DNA from: Pseudomonas argentinensis
Lineage (GTDB): Bacteria > Pseudomonadota > Gammaproteobacteria > Pseudomonadales > Pseudomonadaceae
Length of the DNA stretch: 64,000 nt
Assembly (NCBI RefSeq): GCF_001839655.2
Contig: NZ_CP056087.1
Coordinates: forward strand, 3,782,001-3,846,000
Direction of reading: 5' to 3'
Positions 47,346 to 57,213 of the stretch are shown here, one piece after another. Position 1 is the stretch's first letter. The number at the start of each line of letters is the position of its first letter. The position numbers and the translations under genes are program-made. Under the pieces are notes generated by a model. That model was given only the letters and a program-made list of their open reading frames with translations, did no database searches and was not told where the DNA came from.

Positions 47346-48629
47346 TTGTTCAAGCAACTCCTGGCATACCGCAATCTGCTGCTGATCTTGTTTGTCCTGA
47401 ACTCGGCCTGTTTCTTTCTGACCGACGACAAGAAGGCTGGCATCCCCTACCTGCGCGAGCTGTGGCTGCTCGGCATTCTCGGGTGCTCGGCGGCGCTGTT
47501 TCTGGTCTGGAAGCGCATCTACCAGTCCAAGACCAGCCTGTTGATCATCTTCATGGGCGTGGTGCTGCCCGTGGTCTCGGCGATCATGGCCGAGCTGAAT
47601 TTCGATCAGCCATTCATCTACGGCCTGCTCGAAGAGCGCCGCAGCTTCGCCTACCTGGTGTTCTTCCCGGCGCTGTTCCTGATGATCAAGACCGCGCCTA
47701 CCCAGAAGCACCTGGAGACCTTCTTTCTCTACTCGGGCCTGGCCTGCGCCTTCGTCGGCTACTGCTACTACTTCGGGATCATCCCGGAAAACACCAACGT
47801 GTCCTTTACCGTGGATGCCAAGGACGCCGGCGACGTGCTGCTGCGCCCCAATCGTTTCCGCATCGGCTCGAGCTACGTGACCATCTGCGCCTTCATGCTG
47901 ATGTACAGCATGAAGGATCGTATCTCGCTGCCCAAGGTCTTCACCCTGCTGTTCTTCGCGTCCTACCTGTGGCTGGTACTGCAGACCCGCCAGACCATGA
48001 TCATCTGGTGCCTGGCCGGCCTGTGGATCTTCCGCGACCGCATCGACTCGCTGCTCAAGCTGGGCCTGCTGGCCGCCACCATCCTGGTGACCTCGTTCTT
48101 CATCTTCCCGGACTTCTACTACGCCCAGTTCGACAAGTTCCAGGCGCTGCTCGACGAAGCCACCACCGGCCCGGGCGTACGCGATACCACCACGGCGATC
48201 ATCCTCGGCGCGGTGGCCGACAACATGTACATCGGCATGGGCTCGCTGTCGCTGCAGTGGAAGGGCGGTTTCAGCACGCTCTACAACCCGCACTTCTACC
48301 TATCGGACGTGGGCATCTTCGGCGTGTACTACCGCTACGGTTTCCTCACCCCGCTGATCGCGCTGATCTTCTACGTCGGCTATCTGCGCATCATGAAGCG
48401 CTGCCCGAACAAGGGCCCGCTGCTCAGCGCCTTCCAGCTGGTGTTCTGGTTCCAGATGCTCAACATGTTCCTGTCCAACTCCCTGATGTACGGCGGCGAT
48501 GTCCTGGGCATCGGCGCCGCCTGCTTCCTGTACTACTCCCGCGCCTATGCCGCGCAAGCATCCCCGACTCGTGAGATCAGAGGCACACGCCATGACCCAA
48601 TTCAGTATCGTAACCATCAACTGGAATAA
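47346..48629 (+). CDS. Wzy-like polysaccharide polymerase
   Basis: The 427-residue protein has about ten membrane helices and a longer loop near residues 255-320 (after F-P-D-F-Y-Y-A-Q-F). This is the general layout of Wzy/O-antigen polymerase proteins, which have little sequence conservation. The start is TTG at 47346, supported by GGGAAGG just upstream and by the M-F-K-Q-L-L-A-Y-R opening. The end overlaps the next gene by 38 bases. It should join repeat units in the periplasm. The role is from topology and context. Confidence 0.78.
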   Translation: MFKQLLAYRNLLLILFVLNSACFFLTDDKKAGIPYLRELWLLGILGCSAALFLVWKRIYQSKTSLLIIFMGVVLPVVSAIMAELNFDQPFIYGLLEERRSFAYLVFFPALFLMIKTAPTQKHLETFFLYSGLACAFVGYCYYFGIIPENTNVSFTVDAKDAGDVLLRPNRFRIGSSYVTICAFMLMYSMKDRISLPKVFTLLFFASYLWLVLQTRQTMIIWCLAGLWIFRDRIDSLLKLGLLAATILVTSFFIFPDFYYAQFDKFQALLDEATTGPGVRDTTTAIILGAVADNMYIGMGSLSLQWKGGFSTLYNPHFYLSDVGIFGVYYRYGFLTPLIALIFYVGYLRIMKRCPNKGPLLSAFQLVFWFQMLNMFLSNSLMYGGDVLGIGAACFLYYSRAYAAQASPTREIRGTRHDPIQYRNHQLE

Positions 48630-49356
48630 CCTGGCGGGTCTCAAGCAGACCTACCAGAGTGTGGCTGCCCAGACCTACCGCAACTTCCGCTGGATCGTCG
48701 TCGACGGCGCCTCCACGGACGGCGGCGCCGAGTGGCTGGCGACCATTGACGAGCCCTACGCCGAAATCACCTCCGAGCGCGACAAGGGGCTCTACGACGC
48801 CATGAACAAGGGCCTGATCAAGGGCTCGGCGACCGAGGGCTACACCCTGTTCCTCAACAGCGGCGACTTCTTCTACGACGAGAACGTGCTGCAGAAGGTC
48901 GCCGATGCCATCGAACGGGCACCGGGCAAACCGCGCTACGTGTACGGCGACTATTACCTGCAGGACGCCGTTGGTCGCCTGACAGCAGCCAAGGCGAAGA
49001 AGATCGAGCACCTGGTGCTGGGCATGCCGTCCAGCCACCAGGCCATGTACTTCGAGAACGAGCGGCTGCGCAACGTGCGCTTTCGCGAGGATTTCAAGCT
49101 CTCGGCCGACTATTGCATGATCGTCGAATTCCTGCAGGGCCAGGATCACCAGCTCGATGTGCTGAAGATCGAGTCGCCGCTGTGCATTTTCGACACCACC
49201 GGAGTCTCCACCAGCCGTCGTTTCGACGCGCTGAAGGAAGACATGCGCATTCGTCGGGAGGTCATGAAACTATCGCCGTTGCACAGTATCTCTTTGTATG
49301 TCCTGCACTACGTGCATACCCACAGCAAACTGCTGAAAGCGGCCTTGGGCAAATGA
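48592..49356 (+). CDS. GT2-family glycosyltransferase (WcaE-like)
   Basis: The 254-residue protein has F-S-I-V-T-I-N-W-N-N, D-G-A-S-T-D-G, the S-E-R-D-K-G-L-Y-D-A-M-N-K-G motif and F-L-N-S-G-D, which are characteristic of the WcaE-type GT2 group. It adds a sugar to the lipid-linked unit on the cytoplasmic side. The ATG lies inside the polymerase end, and its stop overlaps the next ATG. Confidence 0.88.
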   Translation: MTQFSIVTINWNNLAGLKQTYQSVAAQTYRNFRWIVVDGASTDGGAEWLATIDEPYAEITSERDKGLYDAMNKGLIKGSATEGYTLFLNSGDFFYDENVLQKVADAIERAPGKPRYVYGDYYLQDAVGRLTAAKAKKIEHLVLGMPSSHQAMYFENERLRNVRFREDFKLSADYCMIVEFLQGQDHQLDVLKIESPLCIFDTTGVSTSRRFDALKEDMRIRREVMKLSPLHSISLYVLHYVHTHSKLLKAALGK

Positions 49357-50171
49357 ATCGCGAGCAACAACAACCGTTGCCCGTCCGTGACACGCGCCAG
49401 TGGCGCAGAGAGGTGTTGATGAAGGCCTTTGACATCGAGTTCTACGCTGGCACCAAGCATCGCCTGATCGAGGACTTGGTTGAGCACAGCACCAGCAAGT
49501 ACAGCTATATCGTGACGCCCAACGTCAATCACGTGGTGCAGCTGGAAACCGACCGCGACCTCAAGCGCGCCTACGCCGTGGCCCGTCACCGCATCTGCGA
49601 CAGCCGCGTGCTATTGCCACTGCTGCGCATGCTCAAGGTGCCGGTCGAGGACGCCATCCCCGGCAGCACCCTGACCGCCGAGCTGATCGGCATCGCCGAG
49701 GAGCGCGCCTGGGACGTGACCATCATCGGCTGCGAGGACGATGACATCGCGCGGCTGCGTGAACGCTTTCCAAGCATCAACTTCCACCACCACAACCCGC
49801 CGATGGGTTTCATCGACAGTGAAGAAGCGATCCAGGCCTGCCTGTCCTTCGTCGTCGAGCACCCCTCCCACCTGGTGGTGCTGTCGGTGGGCTGCCCACG
49901 TCAGGAAATTCTCGCGCACAAGATCTTCGAGAGCGACCAGGCCGTCGGCATCGGCCTGTGCGTGGGCGCCTCGATCAACTTTCTGTCCGGCAAGCTGCGC
50001 CGCGCTCCGCTGTGGATGCAGCGCTGTTCGCTGGAATGGCTGCACCGCGCCTATACCGAACCACGCCGTCTGGTGGGCCGCTATGTTCGCGACGCGTTCC
50101 TGATCCTGCCGATCCTGCTCAGGGAATTCAAACTTCGGCAATCACTCTTCATGGGAGGAGCTCCACGATGA
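49353..50171 (+). CDS. WecG/TagA/CpsF-family glycosyltransferase (first copy)
   Basis: The 272-residue protein has the GT26 pattern: [11 protein letters not shown] near residue 51, C-D-S-R-V, P-G-S-T-L-T, and V-G-C-P-R-Q-E plus [13 protein letters not shown] later. Members transfer a hexosamine or uronate derivative to lipid-linked acceptors. The ATG at 49353 overlaps the previous stop (ATGA), but the in-frame ATG at 49419 with GAGAGG upstream is a serious alternative. Confidence 0.88.
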   Translation: MNREQQQPLPVRDTRQWRREVLMKAFDIEFYAGTKHRLIEDLVEHSTSKYSYIVTPNVNHVVQLETDRDLKRAYAVARHRICDSRVLLPLLRMLKVPVEDAIPGSTLTAELIGIAEERAWDVTIIGCEDDDIARLRERFPSINFHHHNPPMGFIDSEEAIQACLSFVVEHPSHLVVLSVGCPRQEILAHKIFESDQAVGIGLCVGASINFLSGKLRRAPLWMQRCSLEWLHRAYTEPRRLVGRYVRDAFLILPILLREFKLRQSLFMGGAPR

Positions 50172-51598
50172 TTCCTGTCATTCTTTCCGGCGGCAATGGC
50201 TCGCGCCTGTGGCCGCTTTCGCGCCAACTCAACCCCAAGCAGTTCCTGCCGATCGCCGATGACTCGCTGTCCATGCTGCAGGCGACCATTCGCCGCCTGG
50301 ACGGCCTGAAGGTCAGCCAGCCGTGCCTGATCTGCAACGAGGAGCACCGTTTCCTCGCCGCCGAACAGCTGCGCACCTTGGGAATCGACAACGCCAGCAT
50401 CCTGCTCGAGCCGGTAGGCCGTAACACCGCCCCCGCGGTTGCCCTGGCCGCGATCAAGGCGCTGGAAAAAGAACACGACCCGGTGCTGCTGGTTCTCGCC
50501 GCCGACCACCTGATCAAGGACGTGGACGCCTTCCACCGCGCCGTAGAAACTGCCCTGCCCTTCGCCCAAGCCGGCAAACTGGTGACCTTCGGCATCGTGC
50601 CGACCCATGCCGAAACCGGCTACGGCTACCTGCAGAAAGGCGCCGCTGCCGGCGAAGGCGGCTTCGCCGTGAAGCAGTTCGTCGAGAAGCCCGACAGCGA
50701 AACCGCCGAGCGCTACCTGGCCTCCGGCGAACACTTCTGGAACAGCGGCATGTTCATGTTCCGCGCCAGCCGCTACCTCGAAGAGCTGCAGCGCTGGCAG
50801 CCGGAGATTCTCGACGCCTGCCGCCGCGCCACCGCCCAGAGCGAAGAAGACATGCACTTCGTGCGTATCGGCAAGGAGGCCTTTGCCGCCTGCCCTGAAG
50901 ACTCCATCGACTACGCAGTGATGGAAAAGACCGAGGACGCGGTGATGGTGCCCCTGGATGCCGGCTGGAGCGACATCGGCTCCTGGTCCGCGCTGTGGGA
51001 CGTCAGCGACAAGGACGCACAGGGCAACGTGCACAAGGGCGACGTGCTCAGCCACGACAGCCAGAACAATTATGTGCATGCCGACTACCGTCTGGTGACC
51101 ACCGTTGGCGTCGAGGACCTGATCATCGTCGAGACCAAGGACACCGTCATGGTCGCCCACAAGGACAAGGCCCAGGAGGTCAAGCGCATCGTCGAGCAGC
51201 TCAAGCGCGAGGAGCGTTGCGAGTACCTCAACAACCGCGAGGTGTACCGTCCGTGGGGCATGTACGACTCCATCGACAATGGTGCGCGTTACCAGGTCAA
51301 GCGCATCACCGTGAAGCCGGGCGCCAAGCTGTCGGTGCAGATGCACCACCACCGCGCCGAGCACTGGATCGTGGTCAGCGGCACCGCCCAGGTGACCAAT
51401 GGCGACGAGACCTACATGGTCACCGAAAACCAGTCGACCTACATTCCGATCGGCCAGATCCATGCCCTGGAAAACCCGGGCATGATTCCGCTCGAGCTGA
51501 TCGAAGTGCAATCCGGGACCTACCTGGGCGAGGACGATATCATCCGCTTCTCAGACAACTATGGCCGCGTCAAGGAACTCAAGGTTTCTGCGGCCTGA
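50168..51598 (+). CDS. manC: Mannose-1-phosphate guanylyltransferase / mannose-6-phosphate isomerase
   Basis: The 476-residue bifunctional protein has the pyrophosphorylase start [15 protein letters not shown] and [12 protein letters not shown]-terminal cupin isomerase domain (from about 340) has [16 protein letters not shown] and N-P-G. It supplies GDP-mannose for gmd. It is AlgA/ManC/WbpW-like. The start overlaps the previous stop. Confidence 0.94.
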   Translation: MIPVILSGGNGSRLWPLSRQLNPKQFLPIADDSLSMLQATIRRLDGLKVSQPCLICNEEHRFLAAEQLRTLGIDNASILLEPVGRNTAPAVALAAIKALEKEHDPVLLVLAADHLIKDVDAFHRAVETALPFAQAGKLVTFGIVPTHAETGYGYLQKGAAAGEGGFAVKQFVEKPDSETAERYLASGEHFWNSGMFMFRASRYLEELQRWQPEILDACRRATAQSEEDMHFVRIGKEAFAACPEDSIDYAVMEKTEDAVMVPLDAGWSDIGSWSALWDVSDKDAQGNVHKGDVLSHDSQNNYVHADYRLVTTVGVEDLIIVETKDTVMVAHKDKAQEVKRIVEQLKREERCEYLNNREVYRPWGMYDSIDNGARYQVKRITVKPGAKLSVQMHHHRAEHWIVVSGTAQVTNGDETYMVTENQSTYIPIGQIHALENPGMIPLELIEVQSGTYLGEDDIIRFSDNYGRVKELKVSAA

Positions 51599-51826
51599 GC
51601 CCGGGGCAGTGCTGATTGCGCCGGCGCCCATCACCGGGGCCCTCCAGGGCCCCTTCGCCGGGTGGTTGGCTACCGTTCCCATGGCTCTGCCAGTTCACAC
51701 CCGATGGGGCAAGGAATGCCTTCCATTTCGCTATCAAACGGACTTCCTACAAGAACAAGCAAAGCGCGAAGCCCCCGTGAACGCCCTCCGGATAACTCTC
51801 CTACTTTCCGACAACGAGGCTCGCCC

Positions 51827-52621
51827 GTGAAAACTTCCAAACTCCTGTACGACCCCGTTATTCACAAACTGAAGTTGCTGGAAGAACATGATGTGACGCC
51901 GTTGCTCGAAGACTTGAGCACTCCGAAGAAACCGACCATCGTTGGCTTTCTCAACCAGCATGGCTACAACCTGATCCAGCAGGACAAGCGCGCACGCCGC
52001 CACTTCCTGCAGATCAACCATCTGCTGCGCGACGGCATCGGCATCAAGCTGGCCTGCCAATTGAACGGCCTGGCGCCCGGGGCCAACCTCAACGGTACCG
52101 ATTTCATTCCGGCGCTGATCGAGCACGCCCTGCAGGGCGAGCGCAGCGACCGGTACCAGTTGTTCGCCATGGGTACCTGCGAGCCATGGACCGAGGAAGG
52201 CGCCAACGCCCTGTTCCGCGGTCGTGACTATCACGCCATCGACGGCTTCCAGCCCGTGGAGCGCTACCTGGAATTCGTTCTGGAGCACCTGCAGCCGGGC
52301 AAGATTCCGTTGATCGTCATGGGCATGGGCATGCCGCGCCAGGAAGAGGTGGCCGTCACCCTGCAGCGCAACCTCAACCGCCCTGCCCTGATGATCTGCG
52401 GTGGCGCGATCCTGGATTTCGCCGCCCAGCGCTTCAACCGGGCGCCCGAACTGGTTCGCAAGGTCGGCATGGAATGGGCCTATCGCCTGCTGATGGAACC
52501 GCGCCGGCTGTTCGCCCGCTACGTGATCGGCATTCCGCGGTTCTTCTACTACATCGTGCGCAATGGCCGTGACAGCAATGTCCCAGTCAGCGAACAAAGC
52601 GCCTACGACCGCAAATCCTGA
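51827..52621 (+). CDS. WecG/TagA/CpsF-family glycosyltransferase (second copy)
   Basis: The 264-residue protein starts at GTG 51827 with GAGG at 51815-51818. It has N-Q-H-G-Y-N-L-I, R-D-G-I-G-I-K-L, G-T-D-F-I-P and M-G-M-P-R-Q-E-E motifs and ends in a family-typical W-A-Y-R-L-L-M-E-P-R-R-L-F-A-R-Y. It is only distantly similar to the copy at 49353-50171, so it is not a recent duplication. It follows manC after about 230 non-coding bases and is the last gene before a strong terminator. Confidence 0.85.
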   Translation: MKTSKLLYDPVIHKLKLLEEHDVTPLLEDLSTPKKPTIVGFLNQHGYNLIQQDKRARRHFLQINHLLRDGIGIKLACQLNGLAPGANLNGTDFIPALIEHALQGERSDRYQLFAMGTCEPWTEEGANALFRGRDYHAIDGFQPVERYLEFVLEHLQPGKIPLIVMGMGMPRQEEVAVTLQRNLNRPALMICGGAILDFAAQRFNRAPELVRKVGMEWAYRLLMEPRRLFARYVIGIPRFFYYIVRNGRDSNVPVSEQSAYDRKS

Positions 52622-52638
52622 GTCGACTGCAGGTACTG

Positions 52639-52673
52639 AAACGCCCGGACGAGTGATCGTCCGGGCGTTTTTT
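52639..52673 (+). terminator. Strong intrinsic terminator of the exopolysaccharide operon
   Basis: A perfect 14-base stem (52639-52652 with 52657-52670, AAACGCCCGGACGA type) with a GTGA loop runs into a six-T tract. It lies 18 bases after the last operon gene. It is the clearest terminator in the window and marks the end of the 18-kb unit. Confidence 0.92.
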
Positions 52674-52784
52674 GTTCATCGCGGTCTCTCAGAAAAATCA
52701 GTCTTGGCACCGGACTGGCAAGTTTGTGTGCGTATCACTTACTGACTTGGCACTATCCGTTACCGCGTCTGCTGAACCTTTGTC

Positions 52785-53480
52785 TTGCGCCCCTTACGGG
52801 CGCCACACCTTGATTCGCTGCGCTCACCCTTCGGGCCAGCCTGCGGCTGTTACTGCGCTTCGCTACGTCTCTTTGCTTGCCCAAGAAAGGTGTGCCAAAG
52901 AAGGGCACCCCGACATCCGGGTTTCGCTGCGCGAAACTTGATTCGCTTTGCTCACCCTGCGGGCCAGCCTTCGGCTGTTACTCCGCTTCGCTGCGTTTCC
53001 TCGCTCCGGTGCCGCTCCGGGGGCCGGCTTACATGGGCCATCCCTGGCCCATTAAGCCTCTCGCCGCATCCATGCGGCTCGCTCCCCTACGCAACACCTC
53101 CACTCGGCCTCCTGAAGGGGACTTGGGCGTCGTCTGTGAGATCGCGCTTCAAGAGCAAAAGCCAAACGCTACCGACTTTGATCTTGCGCAGATGTCGCAA
53201 GCTCGCGACATGGTCCCCTTCAGGAGGCCGAGTGGAATCGCCATGTAAGGGGTTGAGCGACATGGATGTCGCGAGAGCTGCGATGGGCCAGGGATGGCCC
53301 TTCGCAGCGTGCCCCTGGAGTGGTGATGGAGCGAGGGAACCCCGGCGCAGCCGGGGCCGGATGTAGGGGTGTGTTTCTTTGCTTACTTTCTTTGCACAAG
53401 CAAAGAAAGTGAGTCGCCCGTAAGGGGCGAAACCCACCCGGCCAGGCGGCGTGCTAATGGAGAGTGCCAAGCCATCGGCA
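52785..53480. repeat. Structured dispersed Pseudomonas-type repeat element
   Basis: This non-coding block holds a 63-base direct repeat (52809-52871 and 52937-52999, about 90% identical). It also has a long imperfect inverted repeat with arms 53035-53121 and 53214-53300. Within the arms, 23 bases (53099-53121 / 53214-53236) and 18 bases (53035-53052 / 53283-53300) are perfect. A hairpin ACTTTCTTTGC / GCAAAGAAAGT lies at 53385-53410. Short reading frames through it are often annotated as hypothetical proteins in Pseudomonas genomes but look like repeat artefacts. It separates the two polysaccharide operons. Confidence 0.75.
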
Positions 53481-53556
53481 ACGCACACAAACTTGCCAGT
53501 CCGGCATCAACCAGGCGCTCCCCTAAAGAGCGAAGAACCTTGGTCTGGCACGCTGG

Positions 53557-53586
53557 AAAAGGCGATGCCGCCGATGCGGCATCGCC
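53557..53586 (-). terminator. Intrinsic terminator of the pyruvyl-transferase operon
   Basis: GGCGATGCCG and CGGCATCGCC form a perfect 10-base stem with a 6-base loop, followed on the minus strand by TTTT. It lies 9 bases past the stop of the pyruvyl-transferase gene. Confidence 0.85.
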
Positions 53587-53595
53587 CTCGTCCGT

Positions 53596-54789
53596 TTAAC
53601 GCCCAGTTGCCACGGCAACCGGCTTCTCGCTGCGTACGTTGTGGCCCTGCTCGATCAACGCGAACACCTCGTTCCACATGGCCTGGGTGCGGGTCTTGAG
53701 CTCCGCGGAATGGGCGTTCAGGCGCGCGGAAAGCGCCTGCATCTGCACCGGGTCCGTGAGGTTGTCGAGGGCGCGATCGAGTTCCTCGTCGCTCAGGTTG
53801 ATGTCCAGCACGCCCTCGGAGAAGCCATAGTCGGCGAACAGCATCTGGTACTTGTGGCTCCAGCCGGTGGCCAGGGACGGCACGCCCTGGGACAGCGCGC
53901 TGACCAGGCCGTGGAAGCGGCTACCGAGGGTGCCACGGCAGGCGCCGAGGATGCCCTTGATGGCCAGCGGGTCGGTCTCGCGCAGGATCGGCAGGCCGCC
54001 GACCGCCTGGGACACCTGCTCGGCCAGGCGCGCATCGCCCTCGCCTTCGTGGATCAGCAGGAACGGCTTGGCGCCGCGCTCCACCAGTGCCTTGGCGGCA
54101 CGCTCGAGGAACGGTGCATAGCCCTTGGCGATGCTGTCATTGGTCTTGTCGAGCATGCGGCAGTTGGGCACCAGGCAGACCTGGTGGATGGCAGGATCGA
54201 AGTAGTCCGGCACCGGCCCGCTGATCAGGTTGGTGAAGTCCGGGGCGATCTTGATGTTGTCGCGCTCGCCGACGATCTCGGTCAGATAGTCGTAGGAGAT
54301 CTGCTCGCGGGCGAAGATCAGATCGCAGTTGTCGACGAACGCCTTCACCGCCTCGCGGCTGCGCGGGTCGCGGAACGGCCCGAAGGCCTGGGGCAGCAGG
54401 ATCACCTTGGAGCCCTGCTTCTTCCAGCGCTTGCTGGAACGGGCCAGCTCCTCGGACAGATCCGGGCCCCACTGGTCGCTGTAGGCGAAGCCGGCGGCGT
54501 CCAGTACCACGTTGATGTCCTTGTCCAGCACGATGCCGTACTGCTCGCGGATACCGGCCGGCACCAGGGCGGCCAGGTCACCGAACGGGATGCCTTTGCG
54601 CCACAGCCAGGCCTTCTGGTAAAGCCCCAGGGACGCGCGATTGACATAAGGATAGGGGCTATTGGCCCGGCCGGGCTCCATCACCACCTTGGCAGCTGGC
54701 AAGTTCTTGCGCACCTGCTGCAGGGCGGCGTGCAGCATCAGTGCCGCCCCCTTGTTGACGAAACCGGCCTTGCGAATCTCGACGTACAT
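53596..54789 (-). CDS. Polysaccharide pyruvyl transferase family protein (WcaK-like)
   Basis: The 397-residue protein fits the polysaccharide pyruvyl transferase family (CsaB/WcaK/AmsJ): an early K-G-A-A-L-M-L, L-L-P-Q-A-F-G-P-F, A-R-E-Q-I-S-Y-D-Y-L, and C-R-G-T-L-G-S-R-F-H-G-L-V-S-A-L near residue 290. Members attach pyruvate ketals to sugars of exopolysaccharides using phosphoenolpyruvate. The ATG at 54789 has AGGAG upstream and lies 1 base past the flippase stop. It is the third gene of the minus-strand unit. Confidence 0.87.
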   Translation of the reverse strand: MYVEIRKAGFVNKGAALMLHAALQQVRKNLPAAKVVMEPGRANSPYPYVNRASLGLYQKAWLWRKGIPFGDLAALVPAGIREQYGIVLDKDINVVLDAAGFAYSDQWGPDLSEELARSSKRWKKQGSKVILLPQAFGPFRDPRSREAVKAFVDNCDLIFAREQISYDYLTEIVGERDNIKIAPDFTNLISGPVPDYFDPAIHQVCLVPNCRMLDKTNDSIAKGYAPFLERAAKALVERGAKPFLLIHEGEGDARLAEQVSQAVGGLPILRETDPLAIKGILGACRGTLGSRFHGLVSALSQGVPSLATGWSHKYQMLFADYGFSEGVLDINLSDEELDRALDNLTDPVQMQALSARLNAHSAELKTRTQAMWNEVFALIEQGHNVRSEKPVAVATGR

Positions 54790-54790
54790 A

Positions 54791-56107
54791 TCACCTTCTC
54801 CTGAATTCACGAATCAACTGGGGCACGCTTATGAACACGTGCAGGCAAATACTCTTGGTCATCATGATGAACAGCGGCCGTGTCTTGCGTGACAGCAGCA
54901 AGCTCACGTAGCCGGCGATGGAATAGGAAATCAGCGTCGCCCAGGCCGAGCCGACCACGCCGTGGCTCTGGATGAGGTAGTAATTGAGCACGATGTTGCT
55001 CAGCGCGCCGAGGCCCTGGGTGACCAGGGAAAAGACGAAGGCTTCCTCGATGATGATCCACTTGCTGAACAGCGCGCGCATGAACACGAAGGTCGCGGCG
55101 AAGATATGGATCGCCAGCACCGGGCCGGCGTCGACGTACTGGGCGCCGTACAGCAGGTGCACGATCCAGTCGGAGAGCAAGAACACCACCACGGCCAGGG
55201 CGAAGGCCATGAAGAACAACACATCCAGCGCCACCTGCATGAAGCGGTTGTAGCCGGCGGTGTCGCTCTTGTGCAGGTCGATCATCTTCGGGAACACCGA
55301 AGCCATGAGAATGGTCGGGATCAGGTACCAGGCCTCGGACAACCGCGACGCCGCCGAATACACCCCCACGGCGTACTCGCCGAGCATGTACTGCAGCATG
55401 ATCTGGTCGACCTTGAGGTAGATCACCGCCGACAGCGAACCCAGGAAGATGAGAAAGCTCTTCTTGAGCAGCGCCTTGCCCAGGGGCCAGGAAAAGTCGA
55501 AACGGAAATCGCGCTTGAGCATCACCGCGTAGCAGACCAGGATCGCCGAAGTGACCATCACCACCACCACGTGGGCCAGGGCGATATACACCAGGCCGGC
55601 ACCGGCGATGGCCAGGATCATCTTCAGGCCGTTGCCGCCCAGCTGGCCGACGAAGCCGGCCACCGCCGCGTACTTGGCCTGCACCCGCGCCTGGAACCAG
55701 TCTATGAGCATCTCGAACGGGGTGAAGAACAGCGCCAGGGCGGTGAACAGCAGCACCAGGAAGTTCTGGTCGTTGCCGAACAGGTAGGTGCTCATCATGA
55801 TCGCGAAGGCGATCACCGAGCAGCCCACCTTGATCACGAATACCGTGGAGAGAATCTGGTCTTCATTGTCGGGGTTGCTGCGCAGCTCCTTGACCACCAG
55901 GCCGGTGAGCCCCAGGTGCACGACGATGCTGAGCAAGCCCAGCAGCGCCAGCGCGTAGTTGAGGTAACCGAAATCCTCGGGCCCCAGGTAGCGCGCCAGC
56001 ACCACCGTGGTGGCCAGGCCAATGGCCAGCATCAGAAACTTCTCGGCCAGCATCCAGCCGGAATTGCGGAGGTACTTCATACCCTCCTGGACACGCGAGG
56101 CACTCAT
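54791..56107 (-). CDS. Second Wzx-type polysaccharide flippase
   Basis: The 438-residue protein has about fourteen membrane helices and the polysaccharide-biosynthesis (MATE-like) start A-E-K-F-L-M-L-A-I-G-L-A-T-T-V-V-L-A-R-Y-L-G. It is different from the flippase at 42106-43476. It overlaps the nitroreductase gene stop by ATGA and is followed directly by the pyruvyl transferase. It may flip a second glycan, or the pyruvylated unit; this is not resolved by sequence. Confidence 0.88.
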   Translation of the reverse strand: MSASRVQEGMKYLRNSGWMLAEKFLMLAIGLATTVVLARYLGPEDFGYLNYALALLGLLSIVVHLGLTGLVVKELRSNPDNEDQILSTVFVIKVGCSVIAFAIMMSTYLFGNDQNFLVLLFTALALFFTPFEMLIDWFQARVQAKYAAVAGFVGQLGGNGLKMILAIAGAGLVYIALAHVVVVMVTSAILVCYAVMLKRDFRFDFSWPLGKALLKKSFLIFLGSLSAVIYLKVDQIMLQYMLGEYAVGVYSAASRLSEAWYLIPTILMASVFPKMIDLHKSDTAGYNRFMQVALDVLFFMAFALAVVVFLLSDWIVHLLYGAQYVDAGPVLAIHIFAATFVFMRALFSKWIIIEEAFVFSLVTQGLGALSNIVLNYYLIQSHGVVGSAWATLISYSIAGYVSLLLSRKTRPLFIMMTKSICLHVFISVPQLIREFRRR

Positions 56108-57213
56108 CGAGCGGGCGTCTCCAGGCGCATATAGCTGCGGGCTTCCTCCAGCGAGAGCTTCTGCGAATACGGCACCAGGCCGGTGTCGGCGGCGTAGCCA
56201 AGGGAAATGAACATCACGATGCGCTCGTCCGGGTCGAGCTTGAGCAGCCTGGCCGCGGCCTCTTCACGCTCGGGAATGTCCGGCCAGTTGATCGAGCAGG
56301 ACGATACGCCCTGGGTCTCCAGCGCGAACATGAAGGACATTGCCGCCAGGGCGCCGTCGATGTAGATCACGTGGCGGTCGCGCACGTGGGGGTAGGCGCG
56401 CAAGCGGCCGACCACGGCGACGATGGCCGGGAAATTGTGATCGAAGCCGGCCACCCCCATGGGCAGGCGCGACGCCTGGGCCACCGAGGCGGGGTCATCG
56501 AACACCACGAAGCGATAGGGCTGGCGGTTACAGGCACTCGGCGACTGCACGGCGACTTCCACGGCCTTGTCGATCACTTCCCGCGGCACCGGACGGCCCT
56601 GCTGGTACCAGCGCACCGAACGGCGCTTCATCGCCAGCTGACGCATGGCGGTGAAATCGACGCTCGGCGTGCTCAGGTCGACTGCGAACGGCACACGCTC
56701 GGCGTCCGGATGGCGCAGGGTTTCGGGCGAGCCGCTGGGGCGCTCGAAACGGGCGAACTTCTCGCGGGCGCGGTTGAGCACCGGATGGTCGCCGGTGACG
56801 GCAAAGTATTCGGCGAGCACATCGTGGGCCCAGCTGACCTCGTCGCGATCGACGTTGCCGTTGAGCGAGGCGATGTAGCTGTCGACCGTATCGTTGATGT
56901 AGTCGAGCGCGAACACCTGACGCCGCGGCTGCATGATCAGCCCCTTCTCGATGCGATGCACGGCGCGACGCAGGAAATAGTTCACCGGCTCGGCACCGGA
57001 CAGGTTCTGCTCATGCTGCAGGTGGCCGACGACCACCGCATAGGCTTCGCGGTCAAAGGCCGAGGAGAAGAACGAATAATGGAAACGGCGCAACATGGCC
57101 GAGCGCGACAACGCCCGGATCCAGCCCATGGCGAGTCTCTTCTGCAAGGTCTTGAGGTTATCGATACTGTCCCGCGGCAAGACCTTCTTGAGGGATTCCT
57201 TCAACATTTTCAT
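56104..57213 (-). CDS. Nitroreductase-family flavoprotein in polysaccharide operon
   Basis: The 369-residue protein has an unusual N-terminal region of about 185 residues with no family that I recognise. A nitroreductase-type FMN domain follows, with R-R-S-V-R-W-Y near residue 200, S-P-S-A-C-N-R-Q-P-Y-R-F, and a later S-L-G-Y-A. The fold normally reduces or oxidises small molecules with FMN and NAD(P)H. Its coupling to a flippase and a pyruvyl transferase suggests a role in glycan or carrier modification, but the reaction is unknown. It heads the minus-strand operon. Confidence 0.8.
   Translation of the reverse strand: MKMLKESLKKVLPRDSIDNLKTLQKRLAMGWIRALSRSAMLRRFHYSFFSSAFDREAYAVVVGHLQHEQNLSGAEPVNYFLRRAVHRIEKGLIMQPRRQVFALDYINDTVDSYIASLNGNVDRDEVSWAHDVLAEYFAVTGDHPVLNRAREKFARFERPSGSPETLRHPDAERVPFAVDLSTPSVDFTAMRQLAMKRRSVRWYQQGRPVPREVIDKAVEVAVQSPSACNRQPYRFVVFDDPASVAQASRLPMGVAGFDHNFPAIVAVVGRLRAYPHVRDRHVIYIDGALAAMSFMFALETQGVSSCSINWPDIPEREEAAARLLKLDPDERIVMFISLGYAADTGLVPYSQKLSLEEARSYMRLETPAR

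Noticed and set aside
53087..53488. Minus-strand open frame of 133 codons in the repeat block
   Set aside because: It spans the inverted repeat arms; such frames recur wherever this repeat occurs in Pseudomonas and look like artefacts of the repeat, not genes.
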